Assembly (NCBI RefSeq): GCF_018555685.1
Contig: NZ_JAFLWW010000001.1
Coordinates: 930,001 to 994,000, forward strand
Length of the DNA stretch: 64,000 nt
Direction: 5' to 3'
Source of the DNA: Aminobacter anthyllidis
GTDB taxonomy: Bacteria; Pseudomonadota; Alphaproteobacteria; Rhizobiales; Rhizobiaceae
Positions 1 to 8,916 of this stretch are shown here, piece after piece; positions within the stretch are counted from its first letter, which is position 1, and every line of letters begins with the position of its first letter. A program made the position numbers and the translations under genes. The notes under the pieces are model-generated. The model did not search any database. It was not told where the DNA came from and saw only the letters and a list, made by a program, of their open reading frames with translations.

Positions 1-12
1 CCCGCTCCTGAT

Positions 13-1845
13 TTAGACGAGCCCTTTGGTGAGCTCCAGTGCCTGGCGTTCGAACAGGCGGCGGTAGATGCCGCCATCTCTGCGAACCAGCGCTTCGTGC
101 CGGCCTTCCTCAACTATCTCGCCGCGATCGAAAACGAGCAGCCGGTCGAGCGAACGCACAGTGGACAGACGGTGCGCGATGATCAGCGTCGTGCGCCCGA
201 CCATCAGCCGTTCCATCGCTTGCTGGATCAGCACCTCCGATTCCGAATCGAGGCTGGACGTCGCCTCGTCGAGAATCAGGATCGGCGCGTCGGCCAGGAA
301 CGCACGGGCGATGGCCACGCGCTGGCGCTCGCCGCCCGACAGCTTGACACCGCGTTCGCCCACCAGTGTGCCATAGCCCTTAGGCAGGCGCTGGATGAAG
401 TCGTGCGCGCTGGCGAGCTTTGCCGCGTGCTCGATCTCGGCCTGAGTCGCACCTGGCCGGGCATAGGCGATGTTCTCGGCCAGCGAACGGTGGAACAGGA
501 TCGGCTCCTGCTGGACGATCGCGATTTGCTGACGCAGCGACGACTGCGTCGCCTTGGCAATGTCCTGCCCGTCGATCGTGATCCGGCCGTCACCGACATC
601 GTAGAGCCGCTGGATCAGCTTGACGAAAGTCGTCTTGCCCGAGCCGGAGTGGCCGACAAGACCGACCCGCTCGCCCGGCTTGATCGACACCGAGAAGTCC
701 CGGTAGAGCGGCAGTGCATGCGTGCCGTAGTGGAACGTCACGTGATCGAACTCGATGCCGCCATCGCGGATCTGGATCGCCTTGGAGCCGGCACGATCAG
801 CGACGCCGAGCGGCTGGCCCTGGATGTCGACAAGCTCCTCCATGTCGTTGACCGAGCGCTGCAGGTTGCGGATGTGCATGCCGACATCGCGCAGATAGCC
901 CTGCAGCAGGAAGAACGAGGTCAGCACGAAGGCGATGTCGCCAGCACTTGCCTGCCCGCTCGACCACAGAAACAGGGCGAAACCGATGATCGCGGCACGC
1001 AGCAGCACCAGCGTGATGTTCTGCGACGTGCCATTGATCGTGCCGCGCATCCAGGTGCGCCCCGTGCGGTGACGCCACTTGGCGATCACCTTGGCTAGCC
1101 GGCCCTCCTCGCGCTCCTCGGCGCCAAAGGCCTTGACCACCGAGTTGCAGCTGACGGCGTCGGCCAAAGAACCGCCGAGCCGCGTGTCCCAGCTATTGGC
1201 GAGACTTGCCGCCGGCGCAACGAAGCCGAGCGACATCAGCACCGTCTGGCCGATGAAGATGATGGAGCCTGCGGCAATGATCAGCCCCATCATCGGCCAG
1301 TGCCAGCCGAGCAGGATCGTCGAGCCGAGCAGCATCACGAAGGAAGGCAGCAGCGCCACGAGCAGCGTGTCGTTGAGCAGGTCGAGCGCCCACATGCCAC
1401 GCGTCACCTTGCGCACCGTCGAGCCGGCGAAGCTGTTGGCGTGCCAGTCGGTGGAGAAGCGCTGGACGCGATGGAACGCATCCTGGGCGATATCGGACAT
1501 CATCTTGAGCGTCAGCTCGATGATGCCGACAAAAGCGATGTGGCGGAACACCAGCGAGCCCGTGGCCAGCGCGAGCAAGGTGAAGAACGCGGCAAGTGCG
1601 GCGTTCCAGGCCACTTCGTTTGTCGCGGCGCCACTGGCCACGGCGTCGATCAGCCGACCCGAATAGAGCGGTGTCAAGACGTCAGCCATCGTTGAGACGA
1701 GCACGGCCGCCGAGATGATGACGAGCCTAACTGGCTGCCGCTGCCAGTGTCTGAAAGTGAAACCCAGAACGCTGCGGAAAGCACCGCCGCGCAGATCGAT
1801 ACGAAAACGAGCCATGATGCCATGAGGCGCCGGAATCGACGCCAT
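13..1845 (-). CDS. ABC exporter, fused permease-ATPase (MsbA/multidrug type)
   Basis: Half-size ABC exporter of the inner membrane, expected to work as a homodimer moving a lipid, drug or peptide outward. The N-terminal half (about residues 40-330) has the six hydrophobic segments of an ABC_membrane domain. The C-terminal half is the nucleotide-binding domain, with Walker A GHSGSGKTT near residue 400, signature LSGGERQRVAIARA near 505 and Walker B ILILDEATSSLD near 525, so all ATPase motifs are intact. At about 610 residues the length is normal for the family. A TTG lies two codons upstream of the ATG used here and another ATG (MARFRIDL) lies 10 codons downstream; none has a strong ribosome site. 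The substrate cannot be read from the sequence. Confidence 0.88.
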   Translation of the reverse strand: MASIPAPHGIMARFRIDLRGGAFRSVLGFTFRHWQRQPVRLVIISAAVLVSTMADVLTPLYSGRLIDAVASGAATNEVAWNAALAAFFTLLALATGSLVFRHIAFVGIIELTLKMMSDIAQDAFHRVQRFSTDWHANSFAGSTVRKVTRGMWALDLLNDTLLVALLPSFVMLLGSTILLGWHWPMMGLIIAAGSIIFIGQTVLMSLGFVAPAASLANSWDTRLGGSLADAVSCNSVVKAFGAEEREEGRLAKVIAKWRHRTGRTWMRGTINGTSQNITLVLLRAAIIGFALFLWSSGQASAGDIAFVLTSFFLLQGYLRDVGMHIRNLQRSVNDMEELVDIQGQPLGVADRAGSKAIQIRDGGIEFDHVTFHYGTHALPLYRDFSVSIKPGERVGLVGHSGSGKTTFVKLIQRLYDVGDGRITIDGQDIAKATQSSLRQQIAIVQQEPILFHRSLAENIAYARPGATQAEIEHAAKLASAHDFIQRLPKGYGTLVGERGVKLSGGERQRVAIARAFLADAPILILDEATSSLDSESEVLIQQAMERLMVGRTTLIIAHRLSTVRSLDRLLVFDRGEIVEEGRHEALVRRDGGIYRRLFERQALELTKGLV

Positions 1846-2154
1846 CCTCAAAGAAAGATGTTCAAAGGCGCGACGAATAATTCTTGCTGAATCAGGAAGT
1901 CGCGGAACGGCAGCGTCAGAAATACGGGACGCCGAAGGCGGATCGCCGGGTCAATGACCCCGGTTCGAACCTCGGGAGGACATGTCATATTCTGGCATTC
2001 AGACCTCCCTGTTAGTGGCCGCGAAGAATTTGCTTATAACCGAGCATTTTTGCTTAGCCAACCCCCGCTCTGGACCGAAGCCTGTTGTGCCAGAACAAGC
2101 TCTAAATCGGAGAGCCACTTGCACGATAGATAAGTCCATGCTTATCTCAAACCC
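1846..2154. other. Intergenic region between ABC exporter and ArsR gene
   Basis: About 300 bases between two divergent genes. No convincing gene was found; the overlapping open frames are antisense shadows of the ArsR gene. It must hold both promoters. The only clear signal is the inverted repeat just before the ArsR start, listed separately. Confidence 0.6.
2128..2147. promoter_or_regulatory. Putative ArsR operator
   Basis: Inverted repeat with 7-base arms, AGATAAG and CTTATCT, separated by 6 bases, ending 7 bases before the ArsR start codon. ArsR-family repressors usually bind such dyads over their own promoter, so autoregulation is the simplest reading. The symmetry is seen; the function is inferred. 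Confidence 0.5.
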
Positions 2155-2469
2155 ATGAACGAATCCGACATATTCCGCGCCCTCTCCGATCCCACCCGTC
2201 GTGCCGTTCTCGATCGCCTGACCGCGGGAGAGAAAAACGCGACGGAGCTGCGCCAAGGGCTGGAGATTTCGCAACCAGCGATTTCGCAGCACATCGCTGT
2301 GCTGCGCGGCGCCGGACTGATCAACGAAGCGCGTGCCGGCAGGCATGTGAACTACAGCGTGAACCCCGACGGGCTGCGTCCGCTGTTCGACTGGCTCACC
2401 CGTTATCGCAGCTTCTGGCCGGATCGTGTCGAGAGGCTGAAGGTGCTGCTCAAGGAGATGGACCAATGA
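2155..2469 (+). CDS. ArsR-family transcriptional regulator
   Basis: Small winged-helix regulator of 104 residues. The N-terminus MNESDIFRALSDPTRRAVLD is the classic ArsR opening (LSDPTRR), followed by a recognition helix in the stretch LEISQPAISQHIAVLRGAGL and a basic wing. No cysteine metal site of the ArsR/SmtB type is visible, so it probably does not sense metal. The stop overlaps the start of the following SRPBCC gene by four bases, which implies translational coupling. ArsR-SRPBCC (AHSA1) pairs are common in Rhizobiales; what they sense is generally unknown. A dyad just upstream suggests self-repression. Confidence 0.9.
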   Translation: MNESDIFRALSDPTRRAVLDRLTAGEKNATELRQGLEISQPAISQHIAVLRGAGLINEARAGRHVNYSVNPDGLRPLFDWLTRYRSFWPDRVERLKVLLKEMDQ

Positions 2470-2849
2470 CGGACGCCCAACGGCAGGAAACGAACGAGGA
2501 CACCATCGTCGTCGAATGCGAACTGGAAGCCGCGCCGGAAAAGGTCTGGCGCGCGCTGACGGTGCCGGAATTTGTCGCAACCTGGCTCGATATACCGGCG
2601 GCGGACAAGGTGGCGGCGGATACGACCGGCCCTGCCTATCGCATCATCGAGGCCCTGCCCTTCTCGCGCGTTCGCTACGCCTGGAACGACGCCACGGTGA
2701 ACGAGCCCGAAACCTTCGTGACCTTCGATCTCGAAGCACAGCCGGACGGCGGCACCTGGTTCCGCCTGACCCATAGCGTCGAGCCAGTGAGAACCATCGC
2801 CGCGCCGGCGAATTCGAACAGTCCGCCGCTGATGCGCGCCGCGGCCTAA
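2466..2849 (+). CDS. SRPBCC (AHSA1-like) domain protein
   Basis: A 127-residue protein of the START/SRPBCC fold that typically binds a hydrophobic ligand in a deep pocket. It opens with a beta strand and the typical helix [20 protein letters not shown] and later has the FRLTHS strand. The C-terminal tail is rich in Pro and Ala and ends [12 protein letters not shown]. It overlaps the ArsR gene by four bases (ATGA), so the two are co-expressed. The natural ligand and any enzymatic role are not known for this subgroup. It may provide the ligand-handling half of an ArsR-controlled response, but that is inference. Confidence 0.82.
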   Translation: MTDAQRQETNEDTIVVECELEAAPEKVWRALTVPEFVATWLDIPAADKVAADTTGPAYRIIEALPFSRVRYAWNDATVNEPETFVTFDLEAQPDGGTWFRLTHSVEPVRTIAAPANSNSPPLMRAAA

Positions 2850-2884
2850 GCTCAAACACTCCATCGATGAAAGGATTTTCGCGC

Positions 2885-3505
2885 ATGCGCGACACGATGC
2901 AGCTCGTCCCTATGGTCGTCGAACAATCGCCGCGCGGCGAACGCTCCTTCGACATCTTTTCCCGCCTGCTGCGCGAGCGGATCGTCTTCCTGAACGGCGA
3001 GGTCGACGACAATTCGGCGTCGCTCATCTGCGCGCAGTTGCTGTTTCTCGAATCCGAAAACCCGACCCGCGAAATCTCGTTCTACATCAACTCGCCCGGC
3101 GGCGTGGTCACCAGCGGCTTTGCGATCTACGACACGATGCAGTTCATCCGCTGCCCCGTGTCGACGCTGTGCATGGGCACGGCGGGCTCGATGGGCTCGT
3201 TCCTGCTGATGGCCGGCGCGCCTGGCCGGCGCATCGCCCTGCCCAATGCAAGCGTGATCCTGCACCAGCCCTCCGGCGGTTTCCGTGGCCAGGCCTCCGA
3301 CATCGAGCGCCATGCCGAAGACATCATCAAGCTCAAGCGGCGCATGACCAGGCTTTACGCCGAACATTGCGGGCGTACCGAGGAGGAAGTGGCGCGCGTG
3401 CTCGACCGCGATTTCTTCTTTACGGCGGAAGAAGCCAAGGATTGGGGCATCGTCGACCACGTCTATGATCGCCGCGAAACCGTCGAAGGCATTTCGGGCA
3501 AATAA
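2885..3505 (+). CDS. clpP: ClpP-family serine protease, paralogue
   Basis: Cytoplasmic serine peptidase expected to form a barrel with ClpX or ClpA and degrade unfolded substrates. From the ATG used here the protein is 206 residues, close to E. coli ClpP. The triad is visible: Ser102 in GTAGSMGSF, His127 in [10 protein letters not shown] and an Asp near 176 in LDRDFFF. An upstream ATG at 2867 gives six more residues, but AAGGA at 2871-2875 is well spaced for 2885. It is not next to tig, clpX or lon, the usual setting of the main clpP, so it is likely one of the extra ClpP copies common in rhizobia. Which unfoldase it uses is unknown. Confidence 0.87.
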   Translation: MRDTMQLVPMVVEQSPRGERSFDIFSRLLRERIVFLNGEVDDNSASLICAQLLFLESENPTREISFYINSPGGVVTSGFAIYDTMQFIRCPVSTLCMGTAGSMGSFLLMAGAPGRRIALPNASVILHQPSGGFRGQASDIERHAEDIIKLKRRMTRLYAEHCGRTEEEVARVLDRDFFFTAEEAKDWGIVDHVYDRRETVEGISGK

Positions 3506-3509
3506 CTCG

Positions 3510-4751
3510 CTACACTCGAGCAACAGCAGGCACGGCCTGGACATGGCTTCGCGCGCGCAGTCGGCGCGAAGCCAGCAGCAGCACGAATGAAATGGCGAAG
3601 CAGTAGACCCCCATTGCCACGATCTGGCCGGGGTAGCTGACGCCTGCATCGATCAGATATCCGGTCAGGCCCGGCCCGATGGCGGAAGCGAGTACCCCGG
3701 CGGAAACGATCAATGCCCTGATCGAACCAAGGTGCTTCAGGCCATAGACCTCGGGCCAGACGGCGCCGAACAGCGTCGTCGACAGACCGTTCGAAATGCC
3801 GAGCAGCGCCATGAAGCCGAAAGCGCTCCACTGCGCGTCGACGAGGCCCAGCAACAGGCAGGCGAGCCCCAGCGGCAACAACACGAAAGGCAGCAGCGAC
3901 ACGCCGGAAAAGCGGTCGATGAGTTGGCCGACGACCAGCGTGAAGGCGGCATTGACCACGGCCGTCACCAGAAACGACGACGCAAAGACCTCAAGCGACC
4001 AGCCGCGCAGTTCCACCAGATAGACCTGATGGAAAAACAGGGTCGTCACGATCAGGCCTGGTGCCATGACGCCAAGCAGCAACACGTAGAAGATCGGATC
4101 GCGGACAACCTCGGCCCGTGTCCAGTCGCGCGCGTCGATCTGGCGTGCCACGGGATCCGACGAGCGCGGCTTTCGGTCCGCGGCAACCAGAAGCGCGATT
4201 GCCGGCACGGCGATGAACGCTAGTGCCGCCGCCGCAAGCAGCCAGCCATTGCGCCAGCCAACCGAAGTGGCGAGCAGCACAAAACCCATCGGGATGATGG
4301 CGTCGCCGGCGTTGTGGCCAAGAATGACTGTCGAAAGCGCCCGCCCCCTTTGCGCCGAAAACCAGCGCGCGGTCGCGGTGTAGGCCGTGTGCACCATCAT
4401 GCCCTGGCCAAACAGGCGCAGGACGTAGATGGTCACGAACAAGACGACGAGATGCTGCGACAGCGCCATCGCTGCGCTTGCCATGGCCAGCATCGGCACG
4501 ACGAACAGCGCCACTTTCTGCACGCTGTAGCGGTCGACGATCTGACCGAGCCGCGGCAGGCTCAATGCGCTGGCGAGCGTTGCGAACATGTACAGCGTGC
4601 CGAACTCGCCATGCGACAGCCCATAGTCGCGGCGGATGTCGCCAGCCGACAGGGCGATGAACGATGTCATGCCGAAGGTCGAAAAGAAGGTGAGCAAGAA
4701 CCCGCCGGCCAGCCAGCGCGGATTGTCGCGAACGAAGGCTATGTAAGACAC
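3510..4751 (-). CDS. Major facilitator superfamily transporter
   Basis: A 413-residue inner-membrane transporter with about 12 hydrophobic segments and the MFS loop motif after TM2 (RLGQIVDRYS). It starts with GTG two bases after the stop of the GNAT gene, so the two genes are probably one transcript. It ends four bases from the convergent clpP gene, leaving no room for a terminator between them. Members of this broad family export drugs or take up organic acids and sugars; nothing here fixes the substrate. Pairing with an acetyltransferase is sometimes seen for detoxification modules, but this is only suggestive. Confidence 0.85.
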   Translation of the reverse strand: MSYIAFVRDNPRWLAGGFLLTFFSTFGMTSFIALSAGDIRRDYGLSHGEFGTLYMFATLASALSLPRLGQIVDRYSVQKVALFVVPMLAMASAAMALSQHLVVLFVTIYVLRLFGQGMMVHTAYTATARWFSAQRGRALSTVILGHNAGDAIIPMGFVLLATSVGWRNGWLLAAAALAFIAVPAIALLVAADRKPRSSDPVARQIDARDWTRAEVVRDPIFYVLLLGVMAPGLIVTTLFFHQVYLVELRGWSLEVFASSFLVTAVVNAAFTLVVGQLIDRFSGVSLLPFVLLPLGLACLLLGLVDAQWSAFGFMALLGISNGLSTTLFGAVWPEVYGLKHLGSIRALIVSAGVLASAIGPGLTGYLIDAGVSYPGQIVAMGVYCFAISFVLLLASRRLRARSHVQAVPAVARV

Positions 4752-4753
4752 GC

Positions 4754-5179
4754 CTAGGTCTGTTCGCGAGCGGCCGGCTGCCGCGCCAGCCGCATGTACA
4801 TGCCATCAGTCGAAGTCACAAAGCCGAATTGTTCGTAGAGGCTATGCGCGTCAGAGGTCCGCAGCGAGAAGCCGGTCACGGTCGCAAGCTCCGGATGGTC
4901 GAGCAATGCCCGGATCAGTTTCTTGCCGATACCGAGGCCGCGCCGCTCGGGCCAGACGATGACGTCGGCAACGTAGGCGAAGCAGGCAAAATCGCTGACA
5001 ACGCGGGCGAACCCTACCTGCTCGTCGTCGACAAAGGCACCAACGCAAAGCGAGTTGGCGAAGGCCCGGCGATGGATGTCGTCGGTCCGGCCTTCACCCC
5101 AGTAGCTCGCCTTGATGACATCCGACGTCTTGTCGAAGTCGATCCGCGAGACGTCGAAGCTGATTTCGACCTCGGCCAT
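4754..5179 (-). CDS. GNAT-family N-acetyltransferase
   Basis: A 141-residue acetyl-CoA-dependent acyltransferase. It contains the GNAT core, with the acetyl-CoA binding loop in VWPERRGLGIGKKLI (Q/RxxGxG/A) and a late beta strand FSLRTSDAHSLYEQFGF typical of the fold. The frame is open a further 10 codons upstream, but the ATG at 5179 has GGAGGGG just upstream and matches family starts. It is translationally close to the MFS gene that follows. The acceptor substrate is unknown. Confidence 0.85.
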   Translation of the reverse strand: MAEVEISFDVSRIDFDKTSDVIKASYWGEGRTDDIHRRAFANSLCVGAFVDDEQVGFARVVSDFACFAYVADVIVWPERRGLGIGKKLIRALLDHPELATVTGFSLRTSDAHSLYEQFGFVTSTDGMYMRLARQPAAREQT

Positions 5180-5224
5180 GAACCCCTCCGGTCTGCTGTC
5201 GGTTTTCAATTCAATTGCAGTGGC

Positions 5225-6907
5225 TTAGCCGCGATCCCTGAATCTGTTGGTGATCGGATAGCGGCGGTCGCGGCCAAAGTTCTTCTTGGTGATCTTCACG
5301 CCTGGTGCTGCCTGCCGCCGCTTGTATTCGGCAATGTAGAGCAGGTGTTCGATCCGGTGCACCGTATCGCGGTCGTGGCCACGCGCGACGATGTCGTCGA
5401 CGCCCATCTCGTTCTCGACCAGGCATTCCAGGATGTCGTCGAGCACCGGATAGGGCGGCAGCGAATCCTGGTCGGTCTGGTTGGGCCGGAGCTCGGCCGA
5501 CGGCGCCTTGTCGATGATGTTCTTCGGAATGACCTCGCCCGATGGGCCGAGCGCACCTGGCGGCACATGCGTGTTGCGCCAGCGCGACAGCGCATAGACC
5601 TGCATCTTGTAGAGGTCCTTGATCGGATTGAAGCCGCCATTCATGTCGCCATAAAGCGTGGCGTAACCGACCGACATCTCGCTCTTGTTGCCCGTCGTCA
5701 CCACCATCGAGCCGAATTTGTTCGACACAGCCATCAGGATCGTGCCGCGGGCGCGGCTCTGCAGGTTTTCCTCGGTAATGCCTTCCTTGGTGCCCTCGAA
5801 CAGCTGTGTCAGCGCATGCGAGAAGCCGTCAACGGGCTCGTGGATCGGCACGATGTCATAGCGGCAGCCGAGCGCGCGGGCGCAATCCTCGGCGTCCTTG
5901 AGCGAGTCGCTCGAGGTATAGCGATAGGGCATCATAATCGCGCGGAGCCGCTCCTCGCCGAGCGCATCGACGGCGAGTGCCGCGCAGATCGCCGAATCGA
6001 TGCCGCCGGACAGGCCGAGCACGACGTTCTTGAAGCCGTTCTTGTTGACGTAGTCGCGCAGGCCCAGCAGGCAGGCGCGATAGTCCGCCTCCTCGCGCTC
6101 GGGGATCTTCGACATCGGCCCTTCGACGCAGGCCCAGCCCTCCTCGCCGCGCCGCCACATGGTCATCGCCACAGTTTCTTCGAACTGGCTCATCTGGAAG
6201 GCCAGCGAATGGTCGGCATTGATCGCGAAGGAGGCGCCGTCGAAGACCAGTTCGTCCTGTCCGCCAAGCTGGTTGGCGTAAAGCAGCGGCAGGCCGCTCT
6301 CGATCACCTGCTTGATCGCCACCTGGTGACGGACGTCCATCTTGGCGCGGTAATAGGGCGAACCGTTCGGCACGAGCAGGATTTCAGCGCCGCTCTCGGC
6401 GAGCGTCTCGCAGACACCAAGCTCGCCCCAGATGTCCTCGCAGATCGGGATGCCAATACGCACGCCACGGAAATTGACCGGCCCAGGCATGTCGGGACCA
6501 GGCTGGAACACGCGCTTTTCGTCAAACTCGCCATAGTTGGGCAAATCGACCTTGAAACGTTCGCCAATGATCTTGCCGCCGTCCGCGATGATGATCGCAT
6601 TGTGCACACCGCTCTTGCGCTTGAGCGGCACGCCAATGATGACCCCGGGACCATTGTCTGATGTATCCTTGGCGAAGTCTTCCGCCGCGCGCTCGCAGGC
6701 AGCCAGGAAAGCCGGCTTGAGCACCAGATCCTCCGGCGGATAGCCGGCAAGAAACAGTTCGGTGAACAACACCAGATCGGCACCCTGGCGCGCCGCATCC
6801 GCGCGCGCCTCGCGCGCCTTGGCGAGATTGCCAGCGATGTCGCCAACAGTCGGATTGAGCTGGGCGACGGCGATGCGGAGGACGTCGGGGATTGATTTTT
6901 TCGTCAT
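5225..6907 (-). CDS. nadE: Glutamine-dependent NAD+ synthetase
   Basis: Last step of NAD biosynthesis: converts nicotinate adenine dinucleotide to NAD+ with ATP and ammonia from glutamine. The 560-residue length fits the two-domain form. The N-terminal nitrilase-type glutaminase has Glu50 (FTELFLAGYP), Lys119 (KVDLPNYGEF) and Cys156 (GIPICEDIWG). The C-terminal synthetase has the PP-loop LGLSGGIDSA at residues 297-306 and the late motif PSAELRPNQTDQDSLPPY. All catalytic residues are present. Upstream of it on the same strand lies the Tag-like glycosylase gene; the gap of about 50 bases permits but does not prove co-transcription. Confidence 0.97.
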   Translation of the reverse strand: MTKKSIPDVLRIAVAQLNPTVGDIAGNLAKAREARADAARQGADLVLFTELFLAGYPPEDLVLKPAFLAACERAAEDFAKDTSDNGPGVIIGVPLKRKSGVHNAIIIADGGKIIGERFKVDLPNYGEFDEKRVFQPGPDMPGPVNFRGVRIGIPICEDIWGELGVCETLAESGAEILLVPNGSPYYRAKMDVRHQVAIKQVIESGLPLLYANQLGGQDELVFDGASFAINADHSLAFQMSQFEETVAMTMWRRGEEGWACVEGPMSKIPEREEADYRACLLGLRDYVNKNGFKNVVLGLSGGIDSAICAALAVDALGEERLRAIMMPYRYTSSDSLKDAEDCARALGCRYDIVPIHEPVDGFSHALTQLFEGTKEGITEENLQSRARGTILMAVSNKFGSMVVTTGNKSEMSVGYATLYGDMNGGFNPIKDLYKMQVYALSRWRNTHVPPGALGPSGEVIPKNIIDKAPSAELRPNQTDQDSLPPYPVLDDILECLVENEMGVDDIVARGHDRDTVHRIEHLLYIAEYKRRQAAPGVKITKKNFGRDRRYPITNRFRDRG

Positions 6908-6960
6908 GTCAGCGATTTAGCCTGCGTATTCGTGTCGGGCAATGCCGTTCGATTGGACCA

Positions 6961-7674
6961 TCATTCGTCCATGTAGGAGCGCAGTTCGTCGGCCGGGCGG
7001 TTGACGCCGATCGACATCGACAGGATGCGAGAGATATGCGCCCTCGGCAGCTTTGTCGCCTTTGCCCATTCGTTGATCTGAGCCTGCACCTTGGCCTGAT
7101 CCTTCTTGGCCGTCGCCGCCTCGCCAATGTCGAGACCGGCGTCGCGCAGCGCCAGGATCATGTCCTGCGACATGATGAAGGTATCCCAACCGAGCCAGCG
7201 CAGCAGATACTGGCCTGTGTTGCCGCCCAGCCGGCTGCCATGCTTGCCGAGATAGGCTGTTAGCCCGACCTGGTCGTCGGCCGGCCAGGCCGCCAGGAAT
7301 TTGCCGAAGCTGCCATGCTCTTTCGAGACGAGCTCGACAAAAGCGGCGTTGTCGCGCACCGACCTGATCTTTTGCGGATTGCGCACGATGCGCTTGTCGG
7401 AGGCGAGATCGTGCCAGAAGTCGTCGGGTTGAAACAACAGACGCTTCGGTTCGAAGCCAAGGAAAGCCTCTTCGAATCCTGGCCATTTCTGCTCGATGAC
7501 CCGCCAGACGAAGCCGGCGGCAAACACCCGTTCGGCCATGGTCGACAGCACGCGGTCATCGCTGACCTTGGCCAGCGTCGCATTGTCGGACGCGGGACCC
7601 AGCAGCGACTTCAGCACCGCCTCGCCGCCCTTGCGCTCGGCCGCGCGCGCCTTGATCCTTGCGAAGTCAGCCAT
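6961..7674 (-). CDS. DNA-3-methyladenine glycosylase I-like protein
   Basis: A 237-residue helical protein resembling the HhH/Tag superfamily: AAGFVWRVIEQKWPGFEEAF matches the Tag motif in which an aromatic residue precedes the base pocket and F/AGFEP follows. The later GLDIGEAATAKKDQAKVQ replaces the usual zinc-binding C-terminus, and the Cys/His zinc ligands of classical Tag are not visible. It may thus be a diverged base-excision enzyme removing alkylated adenine, or an inactive relative. It lies upstream of nadE and diverges from the DUF1003 gene. Confidence 0.65.
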   Translation of the reverse strand: MADFARIKARAAERKGGEAVLKSLLGPASDNATLAKVSDDRVLSTMAERVFAAGFVWRVIEQKWPGFEEAFLGFEPKRLLFQPDDFWHDLASDKRIVRNPQKIRSVRDNAAFVELVSKEHGSFGKFLAAWPADDQVGLTAYLGKHGSRLGGNTGQYLLRWLGWDTFIMSQDMILALRDAGLDIGEAATAKKDQAKVQAQINEWAKATKLPRAHISRILSMSIGVNRPADELRSYMDE

Positions 7675-7771
7675 GGAAGTTTCCTTATCGCCGCATCATT
7701 TCGCGGTGTGCCATTATCTTCGTATATGGATATGCGGCTGCCAAGCAGGCGCTGTCACTGCGGAGTGGACA

Positions 7772-8335
7772 ATGAACAAGACCGTAGCTGATCTGGCGAG
7801 CCGCTGGCTGACCCGGAAACCCGAAACCCTGAGCGAAGTCGAGCACAAGGTGCTGCAAAGCGCCATCGACAGGAAGGCCGTTTCTCGCAACGTGAACGAA
7901 AGCGTGGAACTGCACGAGAGCACGGGCGACCGCCTCGCCGACGGCATTGCGCGTGTCGGTGGTTCCTGGAGGTTCATCCTGGCCTTTCTGGCCTTTCTTG
8001 TTGTTTGGACCGGCCTGAATGCCTGGTTGCTCGGGCGCGATTCCTTCGATCCCTACCCATTCATCTTCCTCAACCTTATCTTGTCGATGCTCGCGGCCAT
8101 CCAGGCACCAATCATCATGATGTCGCAGAACCGCCAGGCCGAGCGCGACCGCATCGACGCCGCGCACGACTATGCGGTGAACCTAAAGGCTGAGATCGAG
8201 ATCATGGCGCTGCACGAAAAGCTCGACGAGATCCGCTTCCAGGAAATCATCCTGCTGCGCGATCAGCTCCGCGAGCTCACCGAGCAGGTTGGCCGCCTCG
8301 CCGCCCCCGCCTCAGGCTCTGCGCCGGCCCGATGA
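7772..8335 (+). CDS. DUF1003 membrane protein
   Basis: A 187-residue protein of the DUF1003 family, function unknown. It has a soluble N-terminus, two closely spaced membrane segments (about residues 70-90 and 100-120; FILAFLAFLVVWTGLNAWLL and NLILSMLAAIQAPIIMM), the conserved SQNRQAERDRIDAAHDY motif, and a C-terminal coiled coil of about 50 residues. The frame is open far upstream, but the ATG at 7772 has GGAG six bases before it and fits the family start. Its stop overlaps the DedA gene by four bases, so the two membrane proteins are likely made together. Confidence 0.87.
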   Translation: MNKTVADLASRWLTRKPETLSEVEHKVLQSAIDRKAVSRNVNESVELHESTGDRLADGIARVGGSWRFILAFLAFLVVWTGLNAWLLGRDSFDPYPFIFLNLILSMLAAIQAPIIMMSQNRQAERDRIDAAHDYAVNLKAEIEIMALHEKLDEIRFQEIILLRDQLRELTEQVGRLAAPASGSAPAR

Positions 8336-8913
8336 TCGAAACGGTCCATCACCTCGTCGAACGCTTCGGGCTGCTGGCCGTGTTCATCGGCTGCTTGGCC
8401 GAAGGCGAAAGCGTGGCGATCCTTGGCGGCTTCTTTGCTCATCAGCAAGTATTCGCGCCGTGGCAGGCATTTGCCGTCGCTGCTACCGGTGCCTTTTTGG
8501 GCGACACGCTGTTTTTTGTCCTTGGCCGCCGCTTCTCTGGTCACAAATGGGTACGCCTGCTCCGGCGAAGGCCGGGATTCAGCCATGCCTACAGGATGGT
8601 GCAGGCACACCCCAATCTGTTCGTGCTTGCCAACCGCTACATCTACGGCATGCGCCTGGCCGGTGGCATCGCCGCAGGTCTGTCGAACATTCCGATCCCG
8701 GTGTTCGTAGCGCTGAACGCGCTGTCAGCACTCGTTTGGGCTGCACTCTTCGTCAGCCTGGGCTATGTGTTCGGCCTCGGCGCCGAACATATTATCGGTG
8801 ACACGCTGAAAGGCCATCAGCGCTTGCTGATCGGCTTGGCCATTGGGCTGGTAGTTGCGATCGCAGCATGGCTGCTTGCCCGCCACGTCGCCAGGAAAGA
8901 GCCGCTGGAATAG
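8332..8913 (+). CDS. DedA-family membrane protein
   Basis: A 193-residue integral membrane protein of the DedA/SNARE-associated family, linked to lipid (undecaprenyl or phospholipid) flipping and envelope homeostasis. It shows the DedA motifs: the conserved glutamate segment GCLAEGESVAILGGFFA, the GAFLGDTLFFVLGRRF stretch, and RYIYGMRLAGGIAAGLSN, where the arginine and glycines are diagnostic. It is translationally coupled to DUF1003 through an ATGA overlap. The convergent hemerythrin-type gene starts only four bases after its stop. Confidence 0.9.
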   Translation: MIETVHHLVERFGLLAVFIGCLAEGESVAILGGFFAHQQVFAPWQAFAVAATGAFLGDTLFFVLGRRFSGHKWVRLLRRRPGFSHAYRMVQAHPNLFVLANRYIYGMRLAGGIAAGLSNIPIPVFVALNALSALVWAALFVSLGYVFGLGAEHIIGDTLKGHQRLLIGLAIGLVVAIAAWLLARHVARKEPLE

Positions 8914-8916
8914 TCG

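Noticed and set aside
4829-6661. 610-codon open frame on the plus strand opposite nadE
   Set aside because: High-GC antisense shadow. The minus strand carries an intact NAD synthetase with all catalytic residues, and the plus-strand product has no domain features.
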